Positions 9,371-18,115 of a DNA stretch of 64,000 nucleotides are shown in pieces (positions within the stretch are counted from its first letter, which is position 1; each line of letters starts with the position of its first letter). Source of the DNA: Rhodocyclales bacterium (GTDB lineage Bacteria > Pseudomonadota > Gammaproteobacteria > Burkholderiales > Rhodocyclaceae); NCBI GenBank assembly GCA_016183655.1, contig JACPEH010000021.1, positions 62,001-126,000 of the forward strand, in the 5' to 3' direction. The notes below the pieces were generated by a model, which was not told the origin of the DNA, searched no databases, and saw only the letters and a list, made by a program, of their open reading frames with translations. Made by a program: the position numbers and the translations under genes.

Positions 9371-9851
9371 ATCGACGCCGCCGCCCGTTGCCTTCCTCTT
9401 CCGCCACCCCGCCCACCTGATCGCCTGCGGCTTCGGCAGCGGCCTCTCGCCGTGGGCGCCGGGCACCATCGGCACGCTCTTCGCATGGGCCTCGTATCCG
9501 CTGCTGCGGCCGTGGTTCGACGAACTCGGCTTCATTCTGCTGTTGATCACCTGCTACATCGGCGGCGTGCTCGCCTGCCACCGCACCGGCAAGAACCTCG
9601 GCGAGGCCGACCACGGCAGCATCGTCTGGGATGAGATCGTGCCCTTCTGGGCCGTGCTGTTCCTCTGTCCCGAGGGCTGGCTGTGGCAGACGACGGCCTT
9701 CTTCCTGTTCCGCTTCTTCGACATCGTCAAGCCGCCGCCGGCCTGCAACTTCGACCGCATCAAGAACGGCTTCGGCGTGATGACCGACGACGTCTTCGCC
9801 GCCGCCTACACGGTGCTGGTGCTGGCGCTGCTCAAGTTCATCCTCGGCTGA
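9363..9851 (+). CDS. pgpA: Phosphatidylglycerophosphatase A
   Basis: FGSGLSPWAPGTIGTL, DHGSIVWDEIVPFW, RFFDIVKPPP, GFGVMTDDVFA. Confidence 0.94.
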   Translation: MAKSTPPPVAFLFRHPAHLIACGFGSGLSPWAPGTIGTLFAWASYPLLRPWFDELGFILLLITCYIGGVLACHRTGKNLGEADHGSIVWDEIVPFWAVLFLCPEGWLWQTTAFFLFRFFDIVKPPPACNFDRIKNGFGVMTDDVFAAAYTVLVLALLKFILG

Positions 9852-10348
9852 TGGACCCGGAGCTGGAGACTCTCGCCGCCGAACTCGGTGCCCGCCTGCA
9901 GGAACGCGGGGAAGTGCTCGCCACCGCCGAATCCTGCACCGGCGGCTGGGTTGCGCAGTGCATCACCACCGTCGCCGGCAGCTCGGCCTGGTTCGACCGC
10001 GGCTTCGTCACCTACTCGAACACGGCCAAAGCCGAGATGCTGGGCGTCGGCAAGAAGACGCTGGTCCGCCACGGCGCGGTCAGCGAGCCGGTCGTCATCG
10101 AAATGGCGCGGGGTGCGCTGCAGCGCAGTCCGGCGCAGTGGGCACTCGCCATCTCCGGCGTCGCCGGTCCCAGCGGCGGTTCGCCGGAGAAGCCGGTGGG
10201 TACCGTGTGCTTCGCCTGGGCGAACCGCGACGGTCGGGCCGAATGCGAGACCTGCCATTTCCCGGGCGACCGCGAGGCCGTCCGCCGCGCCTCGGTGGTG
10301 CACGCGCTGCAGGGCTTGCTGGCCCGCCTGGCACCCTTGCTCGCCTGA
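9851..10348 (+). CDS. CinA C-terminal family / nicotinamide-nucleotide amidohydrolase
   Basis: ATAESCTGGWVA, FVTYSNTAKAEMLGV, ISGVAGPSGGSPEKPVGTVCFAW. Confidence 0.93.
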   Translation: MDPELETLAAELGARLQERGEVLATAESCTGGWVAQCITTVAGSSAWFDRGFVTYSNTAKAEMLGVGKKTLVRHGAVSEPVVIEMARGALQRSPAQWALAISGVAGPSGGSPEKPVGTVCFAWANRDGRAECETCHFPGDREAVRRASVVHALQGLLARLAPLLA

Positions 10349-10372
10349 CCGCTGCTAGACAAGCACGAAATA

Positions 10373-10403
10373 CTGTATATACTTACACTGTATAGAATCA
10401 CAG
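10373..10403. promoter_or_regulatory. Tandem overlapping LexA (SOS) boxes upstream of recA
   Basis: CTGT-ATAGAATC-ACAG (10388-10403) matches CTGT-N8-ACAG; overlapping upstream CTGT-N8-ACAC (10373-10388) has one mismatch. Confidence 0.75.
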
Positions 10404-10469
10404 TAACTGTCACACAAGGGCGTTTCGGCGCCATGCGATAATCCGCGCAACCTCTGACAAGGACCTCAA

Positions 10470-11492
10470 ATGGACGACAACAAGGCAAAGGCACTGGCGG
10501 CCGCGCTGGCGCAGATCGAAAAGCAGTTCGGCAAGGGCTCGATCATGAAGATGGGCGAGGGCAGCGTCGAGCACGACATCCAGGTGGTGTCCACCGGCTC
10601 GCTCGGCCTCGACATCGCCCTCGGCATCGGCGGCCTGCCGCGCGGCCGCGTGGTCGAGATCTACGGTCCGGAATCCTCGGGCAAGACGACGCTGACGCTG
10701 CAGGTGGTCGCCGAAATGCAGAAGATGGGCGGCACCGCCGCCTTCATCGACGCCGAACACGCGCTCGACCCGTCCTACGCGCAAAAGCTGGGCGTGAACA
10801 TGAACGACCTGCTGATTTCTCAGCCGGATACCGGCGAGCAGGCGCTGGAGATCGCCGACATGCTGGTCCGTTCCGGCGGCGTCGACGTGATCGTCATCGA
10901 CTCGGTCGCCGCACTGACGCCGCGCGCCGAGATCGAGGGCGAGATGGGCGACCAGATGGTCGGCCTGCACGCCCGCCTGATGAGCCAGGCGCTGCGGAAA
11001 CTGACCGCCAACATCAAGAAGACGAACACGCTGGTCATCTTCATCAACCAGATTCGGATGAAGATCGGCGTCATGTTCGGCTCGCCGGAGACCACCACCG
11101 GCGGCAACGCACTCAAGTTCTACGCCTCGGTCCGCCTCGACATCCGCCGCATCGGCTCGATCAAGAAGGGCGACGAGGTGATCGGCAACGAAACCCGCGT
11201 CAAGGTGGTCAAGAACAAGGTGGCGCCGCCGTTCAAGGAGGCCATCTTCGACATCCTCTACGGTGAGGGCACCTCGCGCGAAGGCGAGATCATCGAGCTC
11301 GGCGTCACCCACAAGCTGGTCGACAAGTCCGGCGCCTGGTACGCCTACAAGGGCGAGAAGATCGGCCAGGGCAAGGACAACGCCCGCGAGTTCCTCAAGG
11401 CCAACCCGGCCATCGCGCAGGAGATCGAGGCACGCGTCCGCGAAGCGGTCGGTGTCGCCTCGCCGCAACCGCTGGTAGCCGCCGAAGCCTGA
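10470..11492 (+). CDS. recA: Recombinase A
   Basis: [63 protein letters not shown]. Confidence 0.98.
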   Translation: MDDNKAKALAAALAQIEKQFGKGSIMKMGEGSVEHDIQVVSTGSLGLDIALGIGGLPRGRVVEIYGPESSGKTTLTLQVVAEMQKMGGTAAFIDAEHALDPSYAQKLGVNMNDLLISQPDTGEQALEIADMLVRSGGVDVIVIDSVAALTPRAEIEGEMGDQMVGLHARLMSQALRKLTANIKKTNTLVIFINQIRMKIGVMFGSPETTTGGNALKFYASVRLDIRRIGSIKKGDEVIGNETRVKVVKNKVAPPFKEAIFDILYGEGTSREGEIIELGVTHKLVDKSGAWYAYKGEKIGQGKDNAREFLKANPAIAQEIEARVREAVGVASPQPLVAAEA

Positions 11493-11496
11493 GCCG

Positions 11497-11943
11497 ATGA
11501 ACGAGTTGCGCCAGCGCGCCCTGCGCCTGCTGGCGCGGCGGGACCATGCCCGCGCCGAGCTTAGGAAAAAGCTGGCGCCGCACGCCGAATCCGAAGAAAC
11601 CCTCGACGCCCTGCTGGATGATCTGGCCGGGCGTCGTCTACTTTCGGACGCACGCTATGCAGAAATGCGCGTTTCCAGCCGCAGCAACCGTTACGGCAAC
11701 GCCCGGCTGGCCCAGGAGCTGAAGGCGCAGGGAGTTGCCGAGGACGTCGCCGGCCAGGCGCTGGCCGCCGCCGGCGACGAACTGGCGCGCGCACACGCGA
11801 TTTGGCGGCGGAAGTTCGGTACACTCCCGGCTGAGGCCGCCGAGCGGGCCAGACAGACCCGCTACCTGCTGTACCGGGGATTTTCCGGCGACGTCATCCG
11901 CCGTGTCCTGCGCGGCGAGGGAAACGAACAGGAAGAAGAATAG
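11497..11943 (+). CDS. recX: Regulatory protein RecX
   Basis: [23 protein letters not shown]...[27 protein letters not shown]; directly downstream of recA. Confidence 0.9.
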   Translation: MNELRQRALRLLARRDHARAELRKKLAPHAESEETLDALLDDLAGRRLLSDARYAEMRVSSRSNRYGNARLAQELKAQGVAEDVAGQALAAAGDELARAHAIWRRKFGTLPAEAAERARQTRYLLYRGFSGDVIRRVLRGEGNEQEEE

Positions 11944-11946
11944 AAC

Positions 11947-12684
11947 ATGCCGGACCACGACCAGACCACGCTGACCGCCCATAACCTGAACAAGCGCTAC
12001 AAGAAGCGCACCGTCGTGCACGACGTTTCCTTCGCGGTCGGCAGCGGCGAGGTCGTTGGCCTGCTCGGGCCCAACGGCGCCGGCAAGACCACGACGTTCT
12101 ATATGATCGTCGGCTTGGTTGCCTCCGACGGCGGCGACGTCTATATCGACGACACCAAGATCACCCACTTCCCGATCCACCGCCGGGCGCACATGGGGGT
12201 TTCCTACCTGCCGCAGGAAGCCTCGGTGTTCCGCAAGCTGAGCGTCACCGAGAACATCCAGGCGGTGCTCGAACTGCAGGACCTGCCCAAGGACGAAATC
12301 CAGCGCCGACTGGAAAACCTGCTCGAAGAGCTGCACATCACTCACATCCGCAACAACTCGGCCGCCTCGCTGTCCGGCGGCGAGCGCCGCCGCGTCGAGA
12401 TCGCCCGCGCGCTGGCAACGCAGCCGCGTTTCATCCTGCTCGACGAACCCTTCGCCGGCGTCGATCCGATCGCCGTGCTGGAAATCCAGAAGATCATCCG
12501 CTTCCTCAAGGAGCGCAACATCGGCGTGCTGATCACCGATCACAACGTGCGCGAGACGCTGGGCATCTGCGACCGAGCCTTCATCATCAACGAAGGCTCC
12601 GTACTCGCCGCGGGCCAGCCGGACGAAATCATCTATAATGAAGCTGTCCGAAAAGTCTATCTGGGCGAGAACTTCCGCCTCTGA
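11947..12684 (+). CDS. lptB: LPS export ABC transporter ATP-binding protein
   Basis: [65 protein letters not shown]. Confidence 0.95.
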   Translation: MPDHDQTTLTAHNLNKRYKKRTVVHDVSFAVGSGEVVGLLGPNGAGKTTTFYMIVGLVASDGGDVYIDDTKITHFPIHRRAHMGVSYLPQEASVFRKLSVTENIQAVLELQDLPKDEIQRRLENLLEELHITHIRNNSAASLSGGERRRVEIARALATQPRFILLDEPFAGVDPIAVLEIQKIIRFLKERNIGVLITDHNVRETLGICDRAFIINEGSVLAAGQPDEIIYNEAVRKVYLGENFRL

Positions 12685-12726
12685 TCCGAAAACAGAAACA
12701 GCAACTCCGGCCGTCCCGCGCCGCGC

Positions 12727-14166
12727 ATGAGACCCGCTCTCCAGCTCAAGCTTTCGCAGCACCTTGCGTTGACCCCGCAACTGCAGCAGTCGATCCGTCT
12801 GTTGCAGCTGTCGACGCTTGAACTCAATCAGGAGCTGGAGAAGTTCCTGCTGGAAAACCCCTTGCTCGAACGCGAGGACGAGGATAATTTCGTTCCCGCG
12901 CCGTCACCGAGCAACAACAGCAGCGAACGCGAACAAGCCGAGGAAGCGAGCGGTGATTCCGACACGAAGGTCGCCGACGACAATCGCCCGAACACCGACG
13001 ACGAAGGTTGGCCCGGCGACGGCAGCCCCGGCACGGCGTCGTCCGGCAGCGGCAGCAACGATGACGATAGCGACTACCAGGACATCCAGGCGGCAACCAC
13101 CTCGCTCTCCGACCACCTGATCTGGCAGCTCGGCCTGACGCCCTTGCCGGACCGCGACCGGATGCTGGTGCGCGTGCTGATCGAGGCGCTCGACGAAGAC
13201 GGCTACCTCTCGCAGACGCTCGACGAGCTGGCCGAGATCATGCCGCTGGAGCTGGAAATCGAGCCGGAGGAGCTGCAGATCGCGCTGATGCACCTGCAAC
13301 ACTTCGACCCGACCGGCGTCGGCGCGCGCAACGCGCAGGAATGCCTGGCACTGCAACTGGTGACGCTGCCCGCCGATGCCGTGCGCGACGTGGCGCTGGT
13401 GATCGTCCGCCAGCACCTGGAACTGCTCGCCGCCCGCGATTTCGCCCGCATCAAGAAGCTCACCGGCTGCGACGACGACATGCTGCGTGCCGCGCACACG
13501 CTGATCAAGAGCCTGAACCCGCGCCCCGGCGCCCAGTTCGCCCCGCTCGACGCCCGCTACATCATTCCCGACGTGATCGTGAAGAAGACGCGCAACCAGT
13601 GGCGCGCCAGCATCAATCCGGATGCCTATCCGCGCCTGCGCATCAACCGACTCTATGCCGAAGTCCTCGCCGGCCAACGCGGCTCGGGCCTTTCCGGCCA
13701 GCTGCAGGAAGCCCGCTGGCTGATCAAGAACGTGCAGCAGCGCTTCGACACCATCCAGCGCGTCTCGCAGACGATTGTTGACCGCCAGCGCCAGTTCTTC
13801 GAACATGGTGAGGTGGCGATGCGGCCCTTGGTGCTGCGCGAGATTGCAGACATCCTCGGCCTGCACGAATCGACCGTATCGCGCGTAACGACGCAGAAGT
13901 ACATGGCCACACCGCGCGGCATTTTTGAACTGAAGTATTTTTTCGGCAGCCACGTCGCCACCGATACCGGGGGCGCCTGCTCGGCAACCGCCATCCGCGC
14001 CTTGATCAAGCAGCTGGTGGGCGCCGAGGACCCGAAAAAACCGTTGTCTGACAGTCAGATAGCGGAAATCCTTGGCCAGCAGGGGATTGTCGTGGCGCGG
14101 CGAACGATAGCAAAATATCGTGAAGCGCTGAACATCCCGCCGGTCAATCTACGCAAGAGCCTGTGA
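12727..14166 (+). CDS. rpoN: RNA polymerase sigma-54 factor
   Basis: [67 protein letters not shown] (RpoN box). Confidence 0.97.
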   Translation: MRPALQLKLSQHLALTPQLQQSIRLLQLSTLELNQELEKFLLENPLLEREDEDNFVPAPSPSNNSSEREQAEEASGDSDTKVADDNRPNTDDEGWPGDGSPGTASSGSGSNDDDSDYQDIQAATTSLSDHLIWQLGLTPLPDRDRMLVRVLIEALDEDGYLSQTLDELAEIMPLELEIEPEELQIALMHLQHFDPTGVGARNAQECLALQLVTLPADAVRDVALVIVRQHLELLAARDFARIKKLTGCDDDMLRAAHTLIKSLNPRPGAQFAPLDARYIIPDVIVKKTRNQWRASINPDAYPRLRINRLYAEVLAGQRGSGLSGQLQEARWLIKNVQQRFDTIQRVSQTIVDRQRQFFEHGEVAMRPLVLREIADILGLHESTVSRVTTQKYMATPRGIFELKYFFGSHVATDTGGACSATAIRALIKQLVGAEDPKKPLSDSQIAEILGQQGIVVARRTIAKYREALNIPPVNLRKSL

Positions 14167-14179
14167 AAGGAGTCTCACC

Positions 14180-14506
14180 ATGAACCTGCAGATCAGTGGA
14201 CACCACCTCGAAGTGACGCCGGCGATCCGCGACTATGTGACGGGCAAACTGGAGCGCGTCACACGACACTTCGACCACGTGATCGACGTGAACGTGATCC
14301 TCACCGTGGAGAAGCTGAAGCAGAAAGCGGAAGTCACGGTGCACGTCCGGGGCAAGGACATTTACGTCGAAGCCGACGACGGCGACCTCTACGCAGCCAT
14401 CGACGATCTGGTCGACAAGCTCGACCGCCAGGTCCAGAAGTACAAGCAGAAGGTCCAGGATCATCATCGCAGCGACAAGGTAGCCGCCCGCACGCTCGCC
14501 GAATGA
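14180..14506 (+). CDS. hpf: Ribosome hibernation promoting factor / sigma-54 modulation protein
   Basis: [32 protein letters not shown]...[19 protein letters not shown]; downstream of rpoN. Confidence 0.94.
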   Translation: MNLQISGHHLEVTPAIRDYVTGKLERVTRHFDHVIDVNVILTVEKLKQKAEVTVHVRGKDIYVEADDGDLYAAIDDLVDKLDRQVQKYKQKVQDHHRSDKVAARTLAE

Positions 14507-14604
14507 GATAATCGACGCTTCCCGGGTGGGCCGGGGAACCCCGAGTTCCCCGCTCTGCCCATTCCCCAACCCACCGTTCCCGCCGCCTGAAAGCTCCCCG
14601 CAGC

Positions 14605-15051
14605 ATGAGCCTCATAGCCAACCTCTTGCCCGCCGAGAACATCCTTCTCGATCTCGACGCCGGCAGCAAGAAACGCGTCTTCGAGCAGGCCGGCCTGATT
14701 TTCGAGAACCACCACGGCATTGCCCGCGCCACCGTCTTCGACAGCCTGTTCGCCCGGGAAAAACTCGGTTCGACCGGCCTCGGCCAGGGCGTCGCCATTC
14801 CGCACGGCCGCATCAAGGGCCTGAAGGACGCCCGCGGCGCCTTCCTGCGCCTGACCACACCGGTTGCCTTCGATTCTCCGGATGGCAAGCCGGTCTCGCT
14901 GCTGTTCGTCCTGCTCGTACCGGAACAGGCCAACGAGCTGCACCTGCAGATCCTCTCCGAACTCGCCCAGCGCTTTTCCGACCGCGAGTTTCGCGAAGCC
15001 TTGCTGGCGGCGCCCGATGCCGAAGCCGCCCGGCAATTGTTCATCGGCTGA
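14605..15051 (+). CDS. ptsN: PTS IIA-like nitrogen-regulatory protein PtsN
   Basis: EKLGSTGLGQGVAIPHGRIKG; EIIA-Ntr fold motif; downstream of hpf. Confidence 0.95.
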   Translation: MSLIANLLPAENILLDLDAGSKKRVFEQAGLIFENHHGIARATVFDSLFAREKLGSTGLGQGVAIPHGRIKGLKDARGAFLRLTTPVAFDSPDGKPVSLLFVLLVPEQANELHLQILSELAQRFSDREFREALLAAPDAEAARQLFIG

Positions 15052-15067
15052 AGCCCTCTCCACCACC

Positions 15068-16003
15068 ATGCGCCAGTTCAGCATCGCCCAGCTCTACGAA
15101 GACCATCGCGAGACACTGCAGCTGAACTGGATTGCCGCGATCGGCGCCGATCGCCAGCTGGAGCTCAAGGAGTCGGGCAACTACGGTGCCGACATCGTCG
15201 GCCACCTCAACCTGATCCACTCCGAGCGCCTGCAGGTGCTGGGCCAGGCCGAGTACGACTGGGCCAACCGGGTCAGTCCGAAGCGCCTGACGACGCAGAT
15301 CTCCGAACTGATCGCCGACAACCCGCCGGGCATCATCTGCGCAGACGGCCTGGAAATCCTGCCGGTCATCCAGGAGGCCTGCGAGGACAGCGGCACGCCG
15401 CTGTTCACCAGCCCCAAGCCCTGCTCGGCGGTGATCGACCTCTTGCGCATCTATCTCGCCCGCCGTCTTGCCGACACCACCTCGATCCACGGCGTGTTCA
15501 TGGATGTCCTCGGCATGGGTGTGCTGATCACCGGCGACTCCGGTGTCGGCAAGTCCGAGCTGGCGCTCGAACTGATCTCGCGCGGGCATGGGCTAGTTGC
15601 CGACGACGTCGTCGAGCTGGCACGGCTGGCACCGACGACCATCGAAGGCCGTTGTCCGGGCATGCTGCGCGACTACCTGGAAGTGCGCGGCCTCGGCCTC
15701 TTGAACATCCGCACCATCTTCGGCGAGACCGCGTCGCGGCGGAAGATGAAGCTGAAACTGATCGTGCACCTGCAGAAGCCGCTCGCCGGCGTCGATGCGC
15801 CGCGCCTGCCGCTCGACGCGCAAACCCAGGAGATCCTTGGCGTGCCGATCCGCAAGGTGATCGTGCCCGTGGCGGCCGGACGCAACCTGGCGGTGCTGCT
15901 CGAAGCCGCGGTACGCAACACCATCCTGCAGCTGCGCGGCATCGACAGCATGCAGGAGTTCGTCAACCGCCAGCAGCGCGCGCTGCTTGACGATGACGTT
16001 TGA
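15068..16003 (+). CDS. hprK: HPr kinase/phosphorylase
   Basis: GVLITGDSGVGKSELALELISRGHGLVADD, EVRGLGLLNIRTIFGE. Confidence 0.96.
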   Translation: MRQFSIAQLYEDHRETLQLNWIAAIGADRQLELKESGNYGADIVGHLNLIHSERLQVLGQAEYDWANRVSPKRLTTQISELIADNPPGIICADGLEILPVIQEACEDSGTPLFTSPKPCSAVIDLLRIYLARRLADTTSIHGVFMDVLGMGVLITGDSGVGKSELALELISRGHGLVADDVVELARLAPTTIEGRCPGMLRDYLEVRGLGLLNIRTIFGETASRRKMKLKLIVHLQKPLAGVDAPRLPLDAQTQEILGVPIRKVIVPVAAGRNLAVLLEAAVRNTILQLRGIDSMQEFVNRQQRALLDDDV

Positions 16004-16056
16004 ATCGCGCCTATAATCATCGGACCGTAGCCACCCCACTTCAGGAGGAAACACCG

Positions 16057-16380
16057 ATGAAACTCGCTGTCGCTCTGATTTCGCTGGCCCTCGCCACCGG
16101 CGCCGCGCTCGCCGCCGAGGAGAAGAAAACCGACGCACCGAAGAAGGAACCCTCCGCCGCGCAAAAGGCGCAGCAGACCAGGATGAAGGAATGCAACGCG
16201 CAGGCGACCGGCAAGACGGGCGACGCGCGCAAGGCCTTCATGAAGGAATGCCTGTCCGGCGGCCAGGCCGCCGCATCCGGCTCCGGCTGCGACGCCCAGG
16301 CCACCGAGAAGAAACTGGCGGGAGCCGCCAAGTCGAGCTTCATGAAGAAGTGCGAAGCCGACGCACAGGCCGCCAAGTAG
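16057..16380 (+). CDS. psiF: PsiF repeat family secreted protein
   Basis: Signal peptide; QTRMKECNAQATGKTGDARKAFMKECLS ... duplicated PsiF motif; RBS AGGAGG. Confidence 0.85.
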   Translation: MKLAVALISLALATGAALAAEEKKTDAPKKEPSAAQKAQQTRMKECNAQATGKTGDARKAFMKECLSGGQAAASGSGCDAQATEKKLAGAAKSSFMKKCEADAQAAK

Positions 16381-16406
16381 TCCGCCAGAACACAGCAAAC
16401 GACGAG

Positions 16407-16437
16407 ATGCCGGCCGATTGTGAACCGGCATTTTTTT
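16407..16437 (+). terminator. Rho-independent terminator of psiF
   Basis: ATGCCGG-N11-CCGGCAT followed by T7. Confidence 0.85.
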
Positions 16438-16455
16438 GACCACGCGTCGAGCGCA

Positions 16456-16566
16456 AGCCCCGGCATTCATGCCGGGGTGAGCGAGACGAAGACACAACCA
16501 GGGCGCGCACCGCGCGCCCGCCCTGTATCGTGGGAAGCCCCGGACCTTCAGGTCGGGGAGCTTCAC
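16456..16566. other. Three-hairpin intergenic array; last hairpin resembles an IS200/IS605-type right-end / TnpB-omegaRNA-like stem
   Basis: CCCCGGCAT-TC-ATGCCGGGG; GGGCGCGC-ACC-GCGCGCCC; GAAGCCCCGGACCT-TC-AGGTCGGGGAGCTTC, all between psiF and the next CDS; no transposase ORF nearby. Confidence 0.4.
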
Positions 16567-16605
16567 AGAATCAACCGGTTCTCCGTCACCTGCGGACCTT
16601 ATTCC

Positions 16606-17277
16606 ATGCGCGCCTCGGCTTCCCGGATCATCCTTTCGCTGCTGCTGTTCACGCTGACACCGGCGGCGCTGGCCGCCTTCAGTTTTTCCGAGGAAGAGGA
16701 GAAGCAGAAAGCCGGCGAGGCGACGAAAAAGGGGGGCGGCCCCGCCGTCACCGGCGTCTGCCGCGATTCGCTGAGGAACCGCAAGGTGATGGTCGTCGTC
16801 GGCCAGCGCAGCGCGCGTGGCACCGATGCCACCCAGGGCACCTACAGCCCGCACTTCCAGGCGATCAACAAGCGCCTGAAGAAATTCGGTTTCAACACCT
16901 ATACTCAGGAAGAAATCACCGCTCAGATCGCGCAGGCCGAAATCGACGCCTATTTCCGCAACGATCCGGACGCGGCCATCAGCGCCTCGAAAAAGATGGG
17001 CGCCGACTTCATCCTGCGCGGCCTGATTTCCAGTCGTTCGGCGATCAATCCGGTGCTGCGCATTCCCGAGGTGTACGTGAATATGGGCTTCACGCTGACC
17101 GCGGCGGATGGCAGGACGATTTCCGACGCCTCGGCCAGTGCCGATTCCTATTCCGGTACCGACACGCTGGGCATGGCGCTGACCTTGGTCAACGAGCAAG
17201 CCGACGGCGTCGTCGCCCGCCTGGTCAACGATTACTGCCGACACGCCGCCCCGGCCGCGAAGGGCAAGGGCAAATGA
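16606..17277 (+). CDS. Secreted protein of unknown function (periplasmic, CsgG/FlgT-like context)
   Basis: Sec signal peptide; adjacent to the CsgG-like and Ser/Thr kinase genes; partial by-eye similarity to the kinase periplasmic domain. Confidence 0.75.
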   Translation: MRASASRIILSLLLFTLTPAALAAFSFSEEEEKQKAGEATKKGGGPAVTGVCRDSLRNRKVMVVVGQRSARGTDATQGTYSPHFQAINKRLKKFGFNTYTQEEITAQIAQAEIDAYFRNDPDAAISASKKMGADFILRGLISSRSAINPVLRIPEVYVNMGFTLTAADGRTISDASASADSYSGTDTLGMALTLVNEQADGVVARLVNDYCRHAAPAAKGKGK

Positions 17278-17294
17278 ACCGCAAGGAGATCTGC

Positions 17295-18086
17295 ATGAAA
17301 CGCCTCGTTCCGCTGTTCGCCGCCGGACTGCTGGCCGGCACCGCTGCCGCCCAACCGACCTTCGACAACCCGTCGCCGACGGCCGGCAGCGGCACCTCGG
17401 AAACCGCCAACACGATGGCCGACAAGGGCATGTACAAGCCGATCGAGTACACCAATGCGGCCAAGCCCGGCCCGGCGCTGGTGGTCATTCCGGGCGAGAT
17501 CAAGAGCAACAATGCCAGCTTCACGCAGAAGTTCGGCCCGAACAACATCGCCGACTACGCCGAACTCGAACTGGGCAAGGCCAACTTCAAGATCCTTGAA
17601 CGCGCCGACCTCGGCCCGCTGCTCAACGAGTTCCAGCTCGCCTACACGATGGGCGACCCGCAGGCGGCACGCAAGATCCTGCAGAAGGGCAAGTTCAAGA
17701 CGACCAAATGGGTGGTCAAGTTCGACGTGCTCAAGGCCGAGCAGGTCGCGCAGGCCGAGTCCGGCTTCGACGGCCGTGCCGTCGGCGCGCTGATCGGCAT
17801 CTTCGGCGGCGGCCGCGGCGGCTCCGCCGGCAACGTCGTCGCCAGCTCGGTGCAGACCGGCGAATCGACCGGCGTGTGGATCATCGGCATGCGCTACAAG
17901 ATCATCGACGCCAACACCACCGAGCAGGTGGCGACCGGCTACAGCGAGGAGAAGATGGAACTCGGCGCCAAGTCGACCTCGGTGCTCGGCCTCTCCTCCG
18001 GCGCCGCCGGCGGCCTGACGCTCGATTCGCTGGTGCAGCGGCTGGTGCAGAAGACCGTCTGGGAAATCGACAGCAAGCATAAGTGA
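17295..18086 (+). CDS. CsgG/HfaB-like family envelope protein
   Basis: Signal peptide; ELGKANFKILERADLGPLLNEFQLAY...GVWIIGMRYKIIDANTTEQVATGYSEEKMELGAKSTS, CsgG-like pattern. Confidence 0.7.
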   Translation: MKRLVPLFAAGLLAGTAAAQPTFDNPSPTAGSGTSETANTMADKGMYKPIEYTNAAKPGPALVVIPGEIKSNNASFTQKFGPNNIADYAELELGKANFKILERADLGPLLNEFQLAYTMGDPQAARKILQKGKFKTTKWVVKFDVLKAEQVAQAESGFDGRAVGALIGIFGGGRGGSAGNVVASSVQTGESTGVWIIGMRYKIIDANTTEQVATGYSEEKMELGAKSTSVLGLSSGAAGGLTLDSLVQRLVQKTVWEIDSKHK

Positions 18087-18115
18087 TCCGTCGCCGCGAC
18101 AGGGAGGAGGACGCC

